64,000 nucleotides of DNA from Bacillota bacterium (GTDB taxonomy: Bacteria; Bacillota; Clostridia; Christensenellales; SZUA-584), in contig JAEWTW010000032.1 of NCBI GenBank assembly GCA_023397655.1, positions 1 through 64,000 on the forward strand. The letters run 5' to 3'. A program made the position numbers and the translations under genes. Under the pieces are notes generated by a model, which saw nothing but the letters and a program-made list of their open reading frames with translations, was not told the origin of the DNA and did no database searches. Below, piece by piece: positions 52,041-61,419 of the stretch (positions within the stretch are counted from its first letter, which is position 1; each line of letters starts with the position of its first letter).

Positions 52041-52732
52041 GCATATACGCGATCGGCGACCTGCATCTGTCAGGTCAGGCGCCCAAGCCCATGGATATAT
52101 TCGGCGATCATTGGACGGAGCACTGGCCGCGCATCCGGCAGGACTGGCAGCAGACGGTGTCTGACGATGATCTTGTGCTGATACCCGGTGATATATCATG
52201 GGCCATGCGGCTGGATGAAGCGCACTGCGATCTTGATGAAATTGGGAAACTGCCGGGCATGAAGATCATCATGCGCGGCAACCACGATTACTGGTGGGGT
52301 TCCTTAAGTCAGGTGCAATCCATTCTGACGGGCAACACATACGCGCTGCAGAACAACAGCTTCGTGTTCGGTGATCATGTGATCGGCGGTACGCGCGGCT
52401 GGCTCTGCCCCGGTAACCGTTATTACGCTGCGGATTCGGATGAAAAGATATATCTGCGCGAAGCGGGCCGGCTGGAGTTATCGCTGACGCACGCGCGCAA
52501 GCAGGCCCCGAAAGCCCGTTTGATTGGGATGATACACTATCCCCCGGCGGATCAGTCAGGCGCTCCCACGTTGTTTACCGACATATTCGAAAAATTCGAG
52601 ACCGAAATGGTGATATACGGCCATCTGCACGCGGCCAGTATCCGCGGTGCATTGAACGGCAATATACGCGGCGTCAGTTACCAACTGGTCTCATGCGATT
52701 CCATCGGTTTTCAACTCGTCAAAATTGCCTGA
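52037..52732 (+). CDS. Calcineurin-like metallophosphoesterase
   Basis: A 231-residue phosphoesterase. Metal-binding motifs: YAIGDLHL at the N terminus, LIPGDISW, MRGNHDYWW and YGHLHAAS near the end. The substrate is unknown. Its ATG overlaps the engB stop by 4 bp, so it belongs to the lon-engB operon. The 3' end overlaps the convergent lonB gene by 22 bp. Confidence 0.92.
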   Translation: MSIYAIGDLHLSGQAPKPMDIFGDHWTEHWPRIRQDWQQTVSDDDLVLIPGDISWAMRLDEAHCDLDEIGKLPGMKIIMRGNHDYWWGSLSQVQSILTGNTYALQNNSFVFGDHVIGGTRGWLCPGNRYYAADSDEKIYLREAGRLELSLTHARKQAPKARLIGMIHYPPADQSGAPTLFTDIFEKFETEMVIYGHLHAASIRGALNGNIRGVSYQLVSCDSIGFQLVKIA

Positions 52733-54378
52733 TCCTCGCCCTGCGCGATCCTGATTTCGGTTGCCGCCGGTTCTTCGGCGGCTTTTTTATTGAACGCAAT
52801 CCGGATAGCGTCAGTCAGGCTGGCAACCCCGATAACTTGAATCCCTTCCGTTCCCTGAGCCTCGGCCATGTTGTCCGAAGGTATCAGCACCAGCTTCGCG
52901 CCCGCCCGTCGGGCCGCTTCTATCTTAGCCTTCACGCCGCCCACTGCGCGCACCGCGCCGCTTATGGAAATCTCCCCCGTCATTGCGAGCTCGCTGACCA
53001 CCGGTCTACCGGTAATGGCTGACAGCACGGAGATCGCCATCGCGAGTCCTGCAGACGGACCGTCCACAGGGGAACCGCCCGGCAGATTGATGTGGATATA
53101 ATATTGTGCGGGATTGATGCCGAAGTTTTTCTTCAGCGCCGTCAGCACGTTGTCCACCGAGCTCTTCGCGGTGCTTTTGCGGCGATACTTCTTGCTGTCG
53201 AGGCCCACCTCTTCCTCCTCCACCAGCCCTGTAACGGTCAGCGATCCGAAATCCGCTCGGACAGCCACCGTCTCAACTTCGATAACCGTGCCTATCATTG
53301 ACCCGTAGACGCCAAGACCGTTTACGCAACCGGTAGCGCCGGAGCCGAGCCGCAGTGCCGGCTTTTTCATGTATCGCCCGGTGTCCGCCACCCAGCTTAT
53401 ATACTGTGCCCTCAAACGCGTTTCGCCCTGCTCACGCGCAACACCCGCCGCTAGCTGCACCATATTGACAGCGTCCCGCCCATTGGACGCATACTCTCCC
53501 ACCAACTGGGCCGCCGCGTCGTCTATCGCCAGTCCTGTCTTCTCTGCCGCGTTTTTCGCAATGCGGATGATTTCCTCAGGAAACAGCGGACGGAAGAATA
53601 TTTCCATACAGCGCGAGCGTATCGCCTGCGGTATATCCTTTGGCGACTTGGTCGTCGCACCCACCAAACGGAAATCCGCCGGCAGTCCGTGCGCAAATAT
53701 ATCATGAACGTGCACAGGAATGTTCTTGTTCTCCCGGCTGTAATACGCGCTGTCCAGGTACACCTTGCGGTCCTCCAGAACTTTAAGCAGCTTGTTGATG
53801 TGGAACGGATGAAGCTCACCGATCTCGTCAAGGAACAGTATGCCGCCGTGCGCCCTTGTTACCGCGCCTTCTTTGGGAGAAGGCACGCCCGCAGCGCCGT
53901 ACGCTCCCGCTCCCTGATAGATCGGATCGTGCACGGAGCCAATCAGCGGATCGGCAATGTTTCTCTCGTCGTACCGCAGGCAAGTAGCATCCATCTCGAT
54001 GAATTTGGCATCCGCGCGAAACGGCGATGCCGCAGTCTGCTTGGCTTTCTCCATCACCAGACGGGCTGCGCACGTTTTCCCGACTCCGGGCGGTCCGTAT
54101 ATCAGCACATGCTGCGGGTTCTCACCGCAAAGCGCAGCAATCAGTGCCGTGATACCTTCCTGCTGTCCTATGATCTCCTCAAAACTTCTGGGCCGAGTTT
54201 TTTCGGAAAGCGGTTCGGTCAGAGACACTGTCCGCATGCGGCTCAGCCTCGCCATCTGAACCCGCGACTCATTTTCCATAGCGGATTTGTTGACGCGCCG
54301 CCCTTTGAGCTGGCTGAAAAAATAGACTCCGATGATAACGCTGACGGCAAGCTGAATGGCAATGATCATCTCAGACAT
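52711..54378 (-). CDS. lonB: Membrane-anchored Lon-family protease LonB
   Basis: A 555-residue protein. One N-terminal transmembrane helix (about 4-22), an AAA+ domain with Walker A IYGPPGVGKTCAARL and Walker B GGILFLDEIGELHPF, then a Lon protease domain with catalytic Ser in VDGPSAGLAMAI and Lys in AVGGVKAKIEAARRAGA. It lacks the LON substrate domain of LonA. The LonB type is forespore-associated in Bacillus. AAGGAG precedes the ATG. It is convergent with the metallophosphoesterase gene. Confidence 0.93.
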   Translation of the reverse strand: MSEMIIAIQLAVSVIIGVYFFSQLKGRRVNKSAMENESRVQMARLSRMRTVSLTEPLSEKTRPRSFEEIIGQQEGITALIAALCGENPQHVLIYGPPGVGKTCAARLVMEKAKQTAASPFRADAKFIEMDATCLRYDERNIADPLIGSVHDPIYQGAGAYGAAGVPSPKEGAVTRAHGGILFLDEIGELHPFHINKLLKVLEDRKVYLDSAYYSRENKNIPVHVHDIFAHGLPADFRLVGATTKSPKDIPQAIRSRCMEIFFRPLFPEEIIRIAKNAAEKTGLAIDDAAAQLVGEYASNGRDAVNMVQLAAGVAREQGETRLRAQYISWVADTGRYMKKPALRLGSGATGCVNGLGVYGSMIGTVIEVETVAVRADFGSLTVTGLVEEEEVGLDSKKYRRKSTAKSSVDNVLTALKKNFGINPAQYYIHINLPGGSPVDGPSAGLAMAISVLSAITGRPVVSELAMTGEISISGAVRAVGGVKAKIEAARRAGAKLVLIPSDNMAEAQGTEGIQVIGVASLTDAIRIAFNKKAAEEPAATEIRIAQGEDQAILTS

Positions 54379-54450
54379 AATAGTAGCTCCTTTACATTCG
54401 CAAGGTTTATTATGCGAATCGAGGAGCTAATTATGTATCATGTCATAAGG

Positions 54451-56082
54451 TCAATTGAACAGCGCGGCAAATCGTGTCAGGAAGTTCTCCTGCGCAGACT
54501 CGTCCTGCGGCGTCGCCGACACCGGCTCATTCTCCTTTTTTTCTATGGCGGGCGTTGTCAGTATGTACTGAATGCTCGCCGGATGGTTTTTACCGGGCGA
54601 CGCGAAGGATACCGGCGGATCTTCGTCGGCAATAAACAGGCTTGTCGTCTCATTCATCTCCTCCTTCGCCGTCAGTATTCCATCCCTAAAATCAAGCTGT
54701 CCGTTTATCAGCTCCTGAATATCGTCCGGCAAACTTTTGACGGATTTGTATATTTTCTTTGCGCCTCCTGCGCTTTTAGTAACACCGTCTGTATAGTCAT
54801 GCGCTCCAGCTTTTATGTCGCCGAAAGCGTTGCTGAGTTGGGCTGCGCCGCCCGCCAGCTCCTCAAGCCCGCCGTGGAACTGTACATAGCCGTCCGCCGT
54901 CTGCTGTACACCCGATATGTAAGCGTTTAGGCCGTCACTGGCTGTTCCCAGTCCACCCGATAACTCCTCCATCGCTGCAAGCGTCTGAAGCGTGCCCGCA
55001 GCCAGCGCCGCAACCTGCGGTTCTTCGCTGCCCGCCAGCGATTCTGCTAAAGCTTTCAAGTCGCTGTCTGACGCCGACAGTGCCTCTAATCCATCGCTGA
55101 TGTCCGAAACTCCCTGTGCTGCCGCCGCGCCGCTCTGAGCAAGGCCGTTCAGACCTTCCTTTATATCCGCAGACGGCTGCACCATACCCTGTACACCGGA
55201 AAGATAATCGCCCAGATTGTAACCGTACTCCTTTATTCCGCTGTAAAGCTTGTCACCACCCGAACTGAGTTTTCCAAGTCCGCCGCTCAAATCTCCGAGC
55301 CCGTCCGTCAGCGACTCCATTCCGTCTTTGAGTTCAGTCGTACCGTCTACCATGTCGTTGGCGCCGTCGAGCATGTCATCAAACCCATCGTCATACTCAT
55401 TCAGCTTCTCATTGATGTCGCCTGCGGCCAACGTGCCTTTAAGCAGTGTAATGGCGATCTGGTCCATACGGAAATCCTGCACATCCGCTTCGATGACCAT
55501 GACGCCCTCTTCACCCGGCAGCACGACGTAGTTCACTGTAACGGTTCTGCCCACCGCGACTGTCGTTGAGCCGGATGCGGAGATGTTTGCGGCGTACTGC
55601 GAATCCAGCTTGGCGGATATCTGCGCCATCAGTCCATCGCGAACTGTTTCATCGCAAAGCGCATTTTGCGCTGCTTTGATTGAAATCACCAGATGCCCGT
55701 AAGCGCCGGACAGTTCATTTGCAGTAACCGCTTTCCCATCCAGCAGGTAGTCGATATTAAAAGTCATCGGAAGCTCACCCGTCATCATTCCCTGATAATA
55801 CAGGCCTCCTTCCACGTCCTTATCCGGAAAGGTGATCATATCTCCGCTTACAGCCGGCACGCTGTTGGTGGACAGATTCTTGATCATGGAATACGAACCG
55901 TAATCGGTGTATTTACCCATCAGTTGATTGACTATGTAAATCTGGCTGACACTGCCGTCGCTGTTCAGCATGGCGTATACGGTCTCATTTTTGGACACGT
56001 CTGTGGCAAAAGCCGTTGATGAGAGCATAGTCAGACACAGCGCCACAACCACTGCAAATACAAGTATGCGTTTAAACTTCAT
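54451..56082 (-). CDS. Exported heptad-repeat protein (YhgE-like, function unknown)
   Basis: A 543-residue protein with a signal peptide (ILVFAVVVALCLTMLSSTAFA). A beta-rich N-terminal part is followed by many LxxGLxxLxxG-type heptads (residues about 235-450: DGMESLTDGLGDLSGG, SDGLEALSAS, AGGAAQLSNA), predicted to form long helices. Similar repeats occur in YhgE/Pip proteins and in partners of MMPL transporters. No C-terminal membrane span is obvious. It follows the MMPL gene by 26 bp in the same operon, so it may be an extracellular part of that exporter. Confidence 0.75.
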   Translation of the reverse strand: MKFKRILVFAVVVALCLTMLSSTAFATDVSKNETVYAMLNSDGSVSQIYIVNQLMGKYTDYGSYSMIKNLSTNSVPAVSGDMITFPDKDVEGGLYYQGMMTGELPMTFNIDYLLDGKAVTANELSGAYGHLVISIKAAQNALCDETVRDGLMAQISAKLDSQYAANISASGSTTVAVGRTVTVNYVVLPGEEGVMVIEADVQDFRMDQIAITLLKGTLAAGDINEKLNEYDDGFDDMLDGANDMVDGTTELKDGMESLTDGLGDLSGGLGKLSSGGDKLYSGIKEYGYNLGDYLSGVQGMVQPSADIKEGLNGLAQSGAAAAQGVSDISDGLEALSASDSDLKALAESLAGSEEPQVAALAAGTLQTLAAMEELSGGLGTASDGLNAYISGVQQTADGYVQFHGGLEELAGGAAQLSNAFGDIKAGAHDYTDGVTKSAGGAKKIYKSVKSLPDDIQELINGQLDFRDGILTAKEEMNETTSLFIADEDPPVSFASPGKNHPASIQYILTTPAIEKKENEPVSATPQDESAQENFLTRFAALFN

Positions 56083-56108
56083 TCACTCGCCCCCTTGTCA
56101 GCCGGTCC

Positions 56109-58253
56109 TTAAGCTTTGCCAGTACCAGAAATATCAAAATCAACAGCGCTGCTATGCGGCTTCCGAAGTATTTTGCTTTCATTTTGTTGTCTCCTTTTTA
56201 TCAGTTTTCCCTTAAGGGTTGTTTTTCGCATCACTTTGTCCATCAGCGTGAGCAGCTGCGGCAATACAAATATCGCCAGGAACCCGGAAAGCAGCGCGCC
56301 TCGTGCAATCAACGTACCAAGCTGCGCCATTGCAGGTTGTACAAAGACCATGGACACCACGATGCCGGCAGCTGCCAGCACTAAAGCCGACACCATGATC
56401 GAAGACCCGGCCTTGTCTACAGCGAATTCCGCCGCCTCGCGCTTATTCATGGTTAGGCGGCCTTCCAGATAATAATTTGTCATCAGTATGGCGTAATCGA
56501 TAGTCGCCCCCAGCTGGACGGAGCTGATTACCATATAACCGATGAAAACCATCGGCGTTCCTTCAAAATACGGAACCGACATATTGATCCATATTGACGT
56601 TTGGATGATAAACAGCAATATAAAAGGTATTGAAATTGACCGAAAGGTTACAAGAACGATGATGCCAACAAATAATATGGATAACAGCGTGACCATCGTG
56701 AAGTCGCTTGAAGTAACCGTCTTGATGTCGTATACGACAGGCGATGCGCCCGTGACAAACGCACCTTCCTGATAACGCGCTTTAACGATGCCTCTTATCT
56801 GTTCCACAGCATTAAGAGATACTGTGCTTTCCGTCCCACCGTCTACCTCTACGATATATCTGGAATAGTTCCCGCTCAAAAATTCTTCCGTCAGATAATC
56901 GGGCAATATCTCAAGCGGCGTGGACGGATCAACAAACGCGTATATACCCTGAACGCTCCGGACGCTGTTCAGAGTTTCAAGCTCCTGCACCATCTCATAT
57001 TCGTCTGTTTCGCTGCCGCGCGGCACCAATACTACAAAATTGTTGCTGTATCCGAACGTGTCTTCAATCTTTGAGTTTATTGCCTGCTGCTTTTCGTCGC
57101 CTGTGCTGCTGGCGGAATACAAAAATTCGTTTCTGCCTTGAGCGAGAAAGCTGATCACACACACAACGGCTAACACGCCAAGCACAATGTATCTGACCTT
57201 GCCACCCAGAAAATGCTGTACTTTTTTGAGCGACGGCAGCAAGCGACGATGCCGAGTTCTATCAATCGCCTTTACAAATATGACGGCCAGTGCGGGCAGC
57301 AGAGCCAGCACGCACACCAGGCTGAACAAAATGCCCTTCGCCAACACCAGTCCCATATCCGTACCGATGGTGTAGCTCATGAACACCAGCGCAATAAAGC
57401 CGACCAGCGTGGTCATTCCGCTGGCGAGTATGGAGCCGAAAGTCGCTTTGATCGCTTTCAGCATCGCCGCTTTAGGTTCATTCTCAGTCTGCCGTTCCAA
57501 ATTGAATCTGTGGAGCAGAAAGATTGAATAGTCCATAGACACTGCCAGCTGCAGTATCGCCGCACTTGAAAAGGTCATAAACGATATCTCGCCGAATATA
57601 ACATTCGTGCCCATGTTCAATAAGATTGCCACGCCGATGTTGATCAGAAAAAGCACGACTTCCATCACTGAATCGGTGGTTACCAGCAGTATCAGTATGC
57701 AGATAGCTACCGCGATCACAATGCCGATCATGATGTTGCCGCTTGTCGCATTAACATTAGCGTATGCGTCCACAGCACTGCCCGCCAGCAGCACGTCACT
57801 CCCCAACCGCTCTTTGATCTGGTCGATCGCCGAGTGCGTCACCTCAGAATAGTCGTCCTGTTCGAATATTATCTGAAGCAGTGCGTCATCGCCGACGAGG
57901 TAATTGTTACGAATCTCTTCATCAACCAGCTCAACCGGCTGCTTGACATCGGCCACATCATCCAGCCAAACGACATTTTCCACGCCGGTAATAGATGCAA
58001 TTTCTTGCTTGATTTCGAGTACGTCAACGATGCTCTTGTCTTCCAGACAGAGCAGTGCATTGCCGTTGTAGCTGTATTCTCTTTTGAGTATGTCGATGCC
58101 CGATTTTGAATCCGTGCCATCCGGCAGATATTTGGACAGGTCATAATTGTTGCCGACGCCCAGCATCCCAAACCCGCAGACGACGGTTACGGCAGCAAAT
58201 ATCAGAACTATGATGAGTCTCTTGCGAATGATGAAATTAAAAAACCTGTCCAA
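56109..58253 (-). CDS. MMPL/RND-family transporter
   Basis: A 714-residue membrane protein with the MMPL layout: one N-terminal helix, a large extracellular loop, five helices, repeated. Each half has about six spans (first loop about 30-185, second about 375-530). Motifs such as ILQLAVSMDYSIFLLHRFN and LGATIDYAILMTNYYLEGR carry the conserved Asp-Tyr pairs of proton-driven members. The substrate is unknown; lipids or hydrophobic compounds are usual. The start is TTG with GGAGGA 8 nt upstream. Confidence 0.92.
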   Translation of the reverse strand: MDRFFNFIIRKRLIIVLIFAAVTVVCGFGMLGVGNNYDLSKYLPDGTDSKSGIDILKREYSYNGNALLCLEDKSIVDVLEIKQEIASITGVENVVWLDDVADVKQPVELVDEEIRNNYLVGDDALLQIIFEQDDYSEVTHSAIDQIKERLGSDVLLAGSAVDAYANVNATSGNIMIGIVIAVAICILILLVTTDSVMEVVLFLINIGVAILLNMGTNVIFGEISFMTFSSAAILQLAVSMDYSIFLLHRFNLERQTENEPKAAMLKAIKATFGSILASGMTTLVGFIALVFMSYTIGTDMGLVLAKGILFSLVCVLALLPALAVIFVKAIDRTRHRRLLPSLKKVQHFLGGKVRYIVLGVLAVVCVISFLAQGRNEFLYSASSTGDEKQQAINSKIEDTFGYSNNFVVLVPRGSETDEYEMVQELETLNSVRSVQGIYAFVDPSTPLEILPDYLTEEFLSGNYSRYIVEVDGGTESTVSLNAVEQIRGIVKARYQEGAFVTGASPVVYDIKTVTSSDFTMVTLLSILFVGIIVLVTFRSISIPFILLFIIQTSIWINMSVPYFEGTPMVFIGYMVISSVQLGATIDYAILMTNYYLEGRLTMNKREAAEFAVDKAGSSIMVSALVLAAAGIVVSMVFVQPAMAQLGTLIARGALLSGFLAIFVLPQLLTLMDKVMRKTTLKGKLIKRRQQNESKILRKPHSSAVDFDISGTGKA

Positions 58254-58262
58254 AACGATTCC

Positions 58263-58278
58263 TCCATGTCTTCATGGA
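58263..58278. promoter_or_regulatory. Inverted repeat at the MMPL transcription start
   Basis: TCCATG and CATGGA (58263-58268, 58273-58278) form a perfect 6-bp inverted repeat with a 4-bp spacer, just downstream of the predicted -10 box and touching the ribosome site. It could be an operator or an RNA hairpin covering GGAGG. Confidence 0.45.
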
Positions 58279-58281
58279 CTC

Positions 58282-58310
58282 ATCATATGAAACAGATTAT
58301 CGATAAACAA
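58282..58310 (-). promoter_or_regulatory. MMPL operon promoter
   Basis: TTGTTT (58305-58310), a 17-bp spacer and TATGAT (58282-58287) on the minus strand, about 29 nt before the TTG start. Confidence 0.62.
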
Positions 58311-58342
58311 TTACCCACAGTTGGGTTTTCATTCACATAAGC

Positions 58343-58373
58343 GGGTGATTTATGATTCACCCTAAAGGGTGAA
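58343..58373. promoter_or_regulatory. Nested inverted repeats between luxR-type gene and MMPL operon
   Basis: GGGTGA (58343-58348), TTCACCCT (58356-58363) and AGGGTGAA (58366-58373). The last two form a perfect 8-bp inverted repeat with a 2-bp spacer; the first can pair with the middle one instead. No T run follows, so it is not a standard terminator. Its position 33 bp upstream of the -35 box suits an activator site for the neighbouring LuxR-type regulator. This is inference. Confidence 0.5.
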
Positions 58374-58381
58374 CAGCCGAA

Positions 58382-59326
58382 TTAATATGAATTTTGCTTT
58401 GCGTTACCATTACCTCCCAGCAAATTGATCAGCTGCAGCCGGTTTGTAATGTTCAGCTTTTTATAAATGCGCTTGATGTGGGATTTGACCGTATTAACAG
58501 ATATGTGAAGCTGATCGCAGATGTTTTGATTGGTCAACCCCTTCGCCAGCAGTTCAATCACTTCGAGTTCCCGCTCGGACAGTGTATACTTGTCCTTGAG
58601 CGACTCCCGGTTGGGCGCAATGTCCAGATCCCGGCTGTAATGTCTGAAGAAATAGGTGCACAGGTCAACAAAAACAAAAACCGAGAATAAAGCATAAGAT
58701 AGATGCGTAATCTGGAAAAGTACCATTTTGAGAAGAAAAAAGTCGATAAAGGAATAAACGATCTGCGGCAGGAACGCGATCAGGAAATATCGTGCCAGCC
58801 GCTGATGATGCGGGTCCACAATGCGCCGGTACATGAAACAAAGAGCAACGGCTTCAATAAACAACGCAATTGAACACATCGGATAGAACGCCCAGAGCGC
58901 ATTGGTCATGGCGAGGGTCAAATCGGACTTCGACATATACATCACAAGTATCGCCGTAATAACCAAAAGCGCTCCGACAATGATACAAACGATGATCATC
59001 GCCAGCCTCTTTTTTCCTGCGGATATCGGAAAGAGTTTGACGACATAGTAACAGGCTGCCAATATTGAAAGCATGACAAGAGCAATGACCAATAGTGCGA
59101 ACAAAGGCGACAGCCATGTCAAGTTGGCTTGCGCAATGTCCTTTTCATTATTACTGATGCTGTACATATATGAAATGAATAAAAGTACGGCGACGGGCGT
59201 CATGACCATCAGCGTACGTCCGGCTAATTTATCCTTGGTTCTTACAAACATAATGACGCAGAATAAGAATGCTGAAAATAAAAGCGAAGTTTCTATAAAC
59301 TGTATTGCATCGAATATAATGCTCAA
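58382..59326 (-). CDS. Membrane-embedded LuxR-type transcription regulator
   Basis: A 314-residue protein with about seven hydrophobic segments (residues 10-235) and a C-terminal LuxR/GerE HTH domain: LSERELEVIELLAKGLTNQNICDQL and ISVNTVKSHIKRIYKKLNI. It has no receiver domain, so the membrane part probably senses a signal directly. It starts at TTG with GGAGG 8 nt upstream. It lies directly upstream of the MMPL operon on the same strand and is the likely regulator of it. Confidence 0.88.
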   Translation of the reverse strand: MSIIFDAIQFIETSLLFSAFLFCVIMFVRTKDKLAGRTLMVMTPVAVLLFISYMYSISNNEKDIAQANLTWLSPLFALLVIALVMLSILAACYYVVKLFPISAGKKRLAMIIVCIIVGALLVITAILVMYMSKSDLTLAMTNALWAFYPMCSIALFIEAVALCFMYRRIVDPHHQRLARYFLIAFLPQIVYSFIDFFLLKMVLFQITHLSYALFSVFVFVDLCTYFFRHYSRDLDIAPNRESLKDKYTLSERELEVIELLAKGLTNQNICDQLHISVNTVKSHIKRIYKKLNITNRLQLINLLGGNGNAKQNSY

Positions 59327-59415
59327 TCAGCCGGCCTCCATCAATTCGTTGTAAAAATTATAACGTCTTTAGCCGATTATGTATAGCAAAGATACGAACA
59401 GCGAAAATGCATGCA

Positions 59416-59886
59416 TTACTGCCAGCGACCCGAATCGCACAGACTTAGCACTGCCTGGGCCGCGGCTCTGACAGACGAGTCTGTGGCTGCGTTTTCATCC
59501 GGAACCGCTTTACATGCTGCCATATAAACGGACTCGCTGGCTTTCCTCAGCTTCAGCAGACGCTGGATGCACGCCCTTGCTTCCGCCTGCATCTGGTAGC
59601 TTCTGGCTTCGGCTTCTGCAATACAGTTCATCGCTTTAAGTTCAGCCTGCTCAACAATTTGTTTTGCCATCTGTTCCGCTTGGGTAATGGCATCAGATAC
59701 ATACTGGGCATCTGACCGATATTGCTGAACGATTGCCGTCAGCGCCTTATTCTCGTCGCGGAGCTCCATGATCCGCTGTTTCTGTTCCCTCAGACACTCC
59801 TCATAATCTCGTTTGATCCTTTGCAGAACCGCATCGACCTCTCGGGAGTTGTATTTCCCTGTCAGCGACTTTTTAAAGTCATCCAT
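59416..59886 (-). CDS. DivIVA-domain coiled-coil protein
   Basis: A 156-residue protein. The N terminus FKKSLTGKYNSREVDAVLQRIKRDYEE and the coiled coil RIMELRDENKALTAIVQQY follow the DivIVA pattern, but the usual membrane-binding FRxGY loop is not obvious. A helical region rich in Ala, Glu and Gln follows. DivIVA-type proteins mark curved membranes and guide division or cell wall synthesis. It stands alone between luxR and pncB genes. Confidence 0.75.
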   Translation of the reverse strand: MDDFKKSLTGKYNSREVDAVLQRIKRDYEECLREQKQRIMELRDENKALTAIVQQYRSDAQYVSDAITQAEQMAKQIVEQAELKAMNCIAEAEARSYQMQAEARACIQRLLKLRKASESVYMAACKAVPDENAATDSSVRAAAQAVLSLCDSGRWQ

Positions 59887-59979
59887 ATAATGATCACCCC
59901 CTCATACAGAGAGAATATCATCGCCCACAGGAAAAAGATGTCGGATGATGCGGCTGCCTGTGTCTATATATGTATCAAC

Positions 59980-61419
59980 TCATAACGACCATTGCTCCAG
60001 CAGCGACTTCTTCAAATCATGCAGTTTTTGCGACAGGTCCACCTTATACTCCTGAGGATTGATGAGCCTTTTGATTTCATCCCAGAACGTTGCGAGATCT
60101 TCTTTGGCATAGTTTTGAATATCCATCAGCGCTGGCGACTGATAGACCTGCTGTCCGTCCACAAATATCGGCACCATTAATTCCTTTGCACTGAAGTTTG
60201 TCAGCCGCATGCGCTTCCAAGTGTCAACGGGATGGAAAATAGTCAGCGGTTTGTTCTCATTTACCGTCTCTTCATCCAGCACAATCAGATCGGCAATGGC
60301 TTTTCCGGTGGTCCTGTCATAGAGCCGTACCAGTTTTTTATATCCGGGATTCGTAATCTTTTCAACATTGTCGCTGACTTTGATCTTTGGAATGATCTCT
60401 CCGTCCGATATCTCAGCAGACAGCTTATACACGCCGCCCAGCGCAGGGCATCCCTCGCTTGTGATTAGCTTGGTGCCCACGCCCCAGACATCGATCCTGG
60501 CTCCCTGTAGCTTCATGTCGCGAATCAGCCATTCATCAATATCGCTGGAGGCGAATATTTTCGCGTCCTGGAAACCGGCATTATCCAGCATCACGCGCGC
60601 CTTTTTGCTGAGATAGGCGAGGTCTCCTGAATCCAGCCGAATGCCGACAGGCTTATGTCCTTTGCTTTTCAGCTCCTCAAAGACCTTAATCGCATTGGGA
60701 ACTCCGCTTTTGAGCGTATCGAATGTATCGACCAGCAGCAGGCAGGTATCAGGAAATATATCCGCATAAGCGCGAAACGCATCCAGTTCCGAAGCAAAGC
60801 TCATCACCCAGCTGTGCGCATGAGTTCCTTTCACAGGTATTCCATATATCTCGCCGGTCAGCACATTGGATGTTGAAGTGCAGCCGCCGATAATGGCAGC
60901 GCGTGCGCCATAAATGCCCGCATCAGGCCCCTGAGCGCGCCGCAGGCCAAACTCTAGCACGCTGTTGCCCTCTGCAGCGTAAACCACACGGGAGGCCTTG
61001 GTTGCAATAAGCGTCTGATGGTTGATCAGATTGAGCAACGCCGTTTCCAGCAGCTGAGCCTGCATGATCGGCGCTTTAACGCGCAGAATCGGTTCATACG
61101 GAAATACAACCGTTCCTTCCGGTACGGCGTATATCTCACCGGTGAACTTAAATTCCTTCAGCATATCCAGGAAATTTTCATCAAACAGTTTTAACGTCCG
61201 AAGATATTCGATATCCTCGTCTTCAAAATGCAGGTTGTTAACAAAAGCAATTGCCTGCTCAAGACCCGCCGCGATGGCATAGGCACTGCCGCCCGGTGCT
61301 TTTCTGAAGAACAAATCGAAAACGGCTGCCTTTTCAGACATGCCGCATCGATAAAATCCATACATCATCGTCAGCTGATACAGATCCGTCAGCATTGTAA
61401 GATTTCTCATTGATGTCAC
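59980..61419 (-). CDS. pncB: Nicotinate phosphoribosyltransferase
   Basis: A 479-residue enzyme of NAD salvage that joins nicotinate to PRPP with ATP hydrolysis. LTDLYQLTMMYGFYRCG, EFGLRRAQGPDAG, GTHAHSWVMSF and VGIRLDSGDLAYLSKKAR are signature segments. The ATG overlaps the lgt stop codon by 4 bp, so it is translated with lgt. Confidence 0.96.
   Translation of the reverse strand: MTSMRNLTMLTDLYQLTMMYGFYRCGMSEKAAVFDLFFRKAPGGSAYAIAAGLEQAIAFVNNLHFEDEDIEYLRTLKLFDENFLDMLKEFKFTGEIYAVPEGTVVFPYEPILRVKAPIMQAQLLETALLNLINHQTLIATKASRVVYAAEGNSVLEFGLRRAQGPDAGIYGARAAIIGGCTSTSNVLTGEIYGIPVKGTHAHSWVMSFASELDAFRAYADIFPDTCLLLVDTFDTLKSGVPNAIKVFEELKSKGHKPVGIRLDSGDLAYLSKKARVMLDNAGFQDAKIFASSDIDEWLIRDMKLQGARIDVWGVGTKLITSEGCPALGGVYKLSAEISDGEIIPKIKVSDNVEKITNPGYKKLVRLYDRTTGKAIADLIVLDEETVNENKPLTIFHPVDTWKRMRLTNFSAKELMVPIFVDGQQVYQSPALMDIQNYAKEDLATFWDEIKRLINPQEYKVDLSQKLHDLKKSLLEQWSL

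Noticed and set aside
52711..52732. The 22-bp overlap of convergent genes as a sequencing error
   Set aside because: Both proteins end with plausible family-length C termini, and short convergent overlaps are common.
54451..56082. Tandem DNA repeats or CRISPR-like pattern in the heptad-repeat gene
   Set aside because: The repetition is at protein level with varied codons; no constant repeat and spacer lengths are present.
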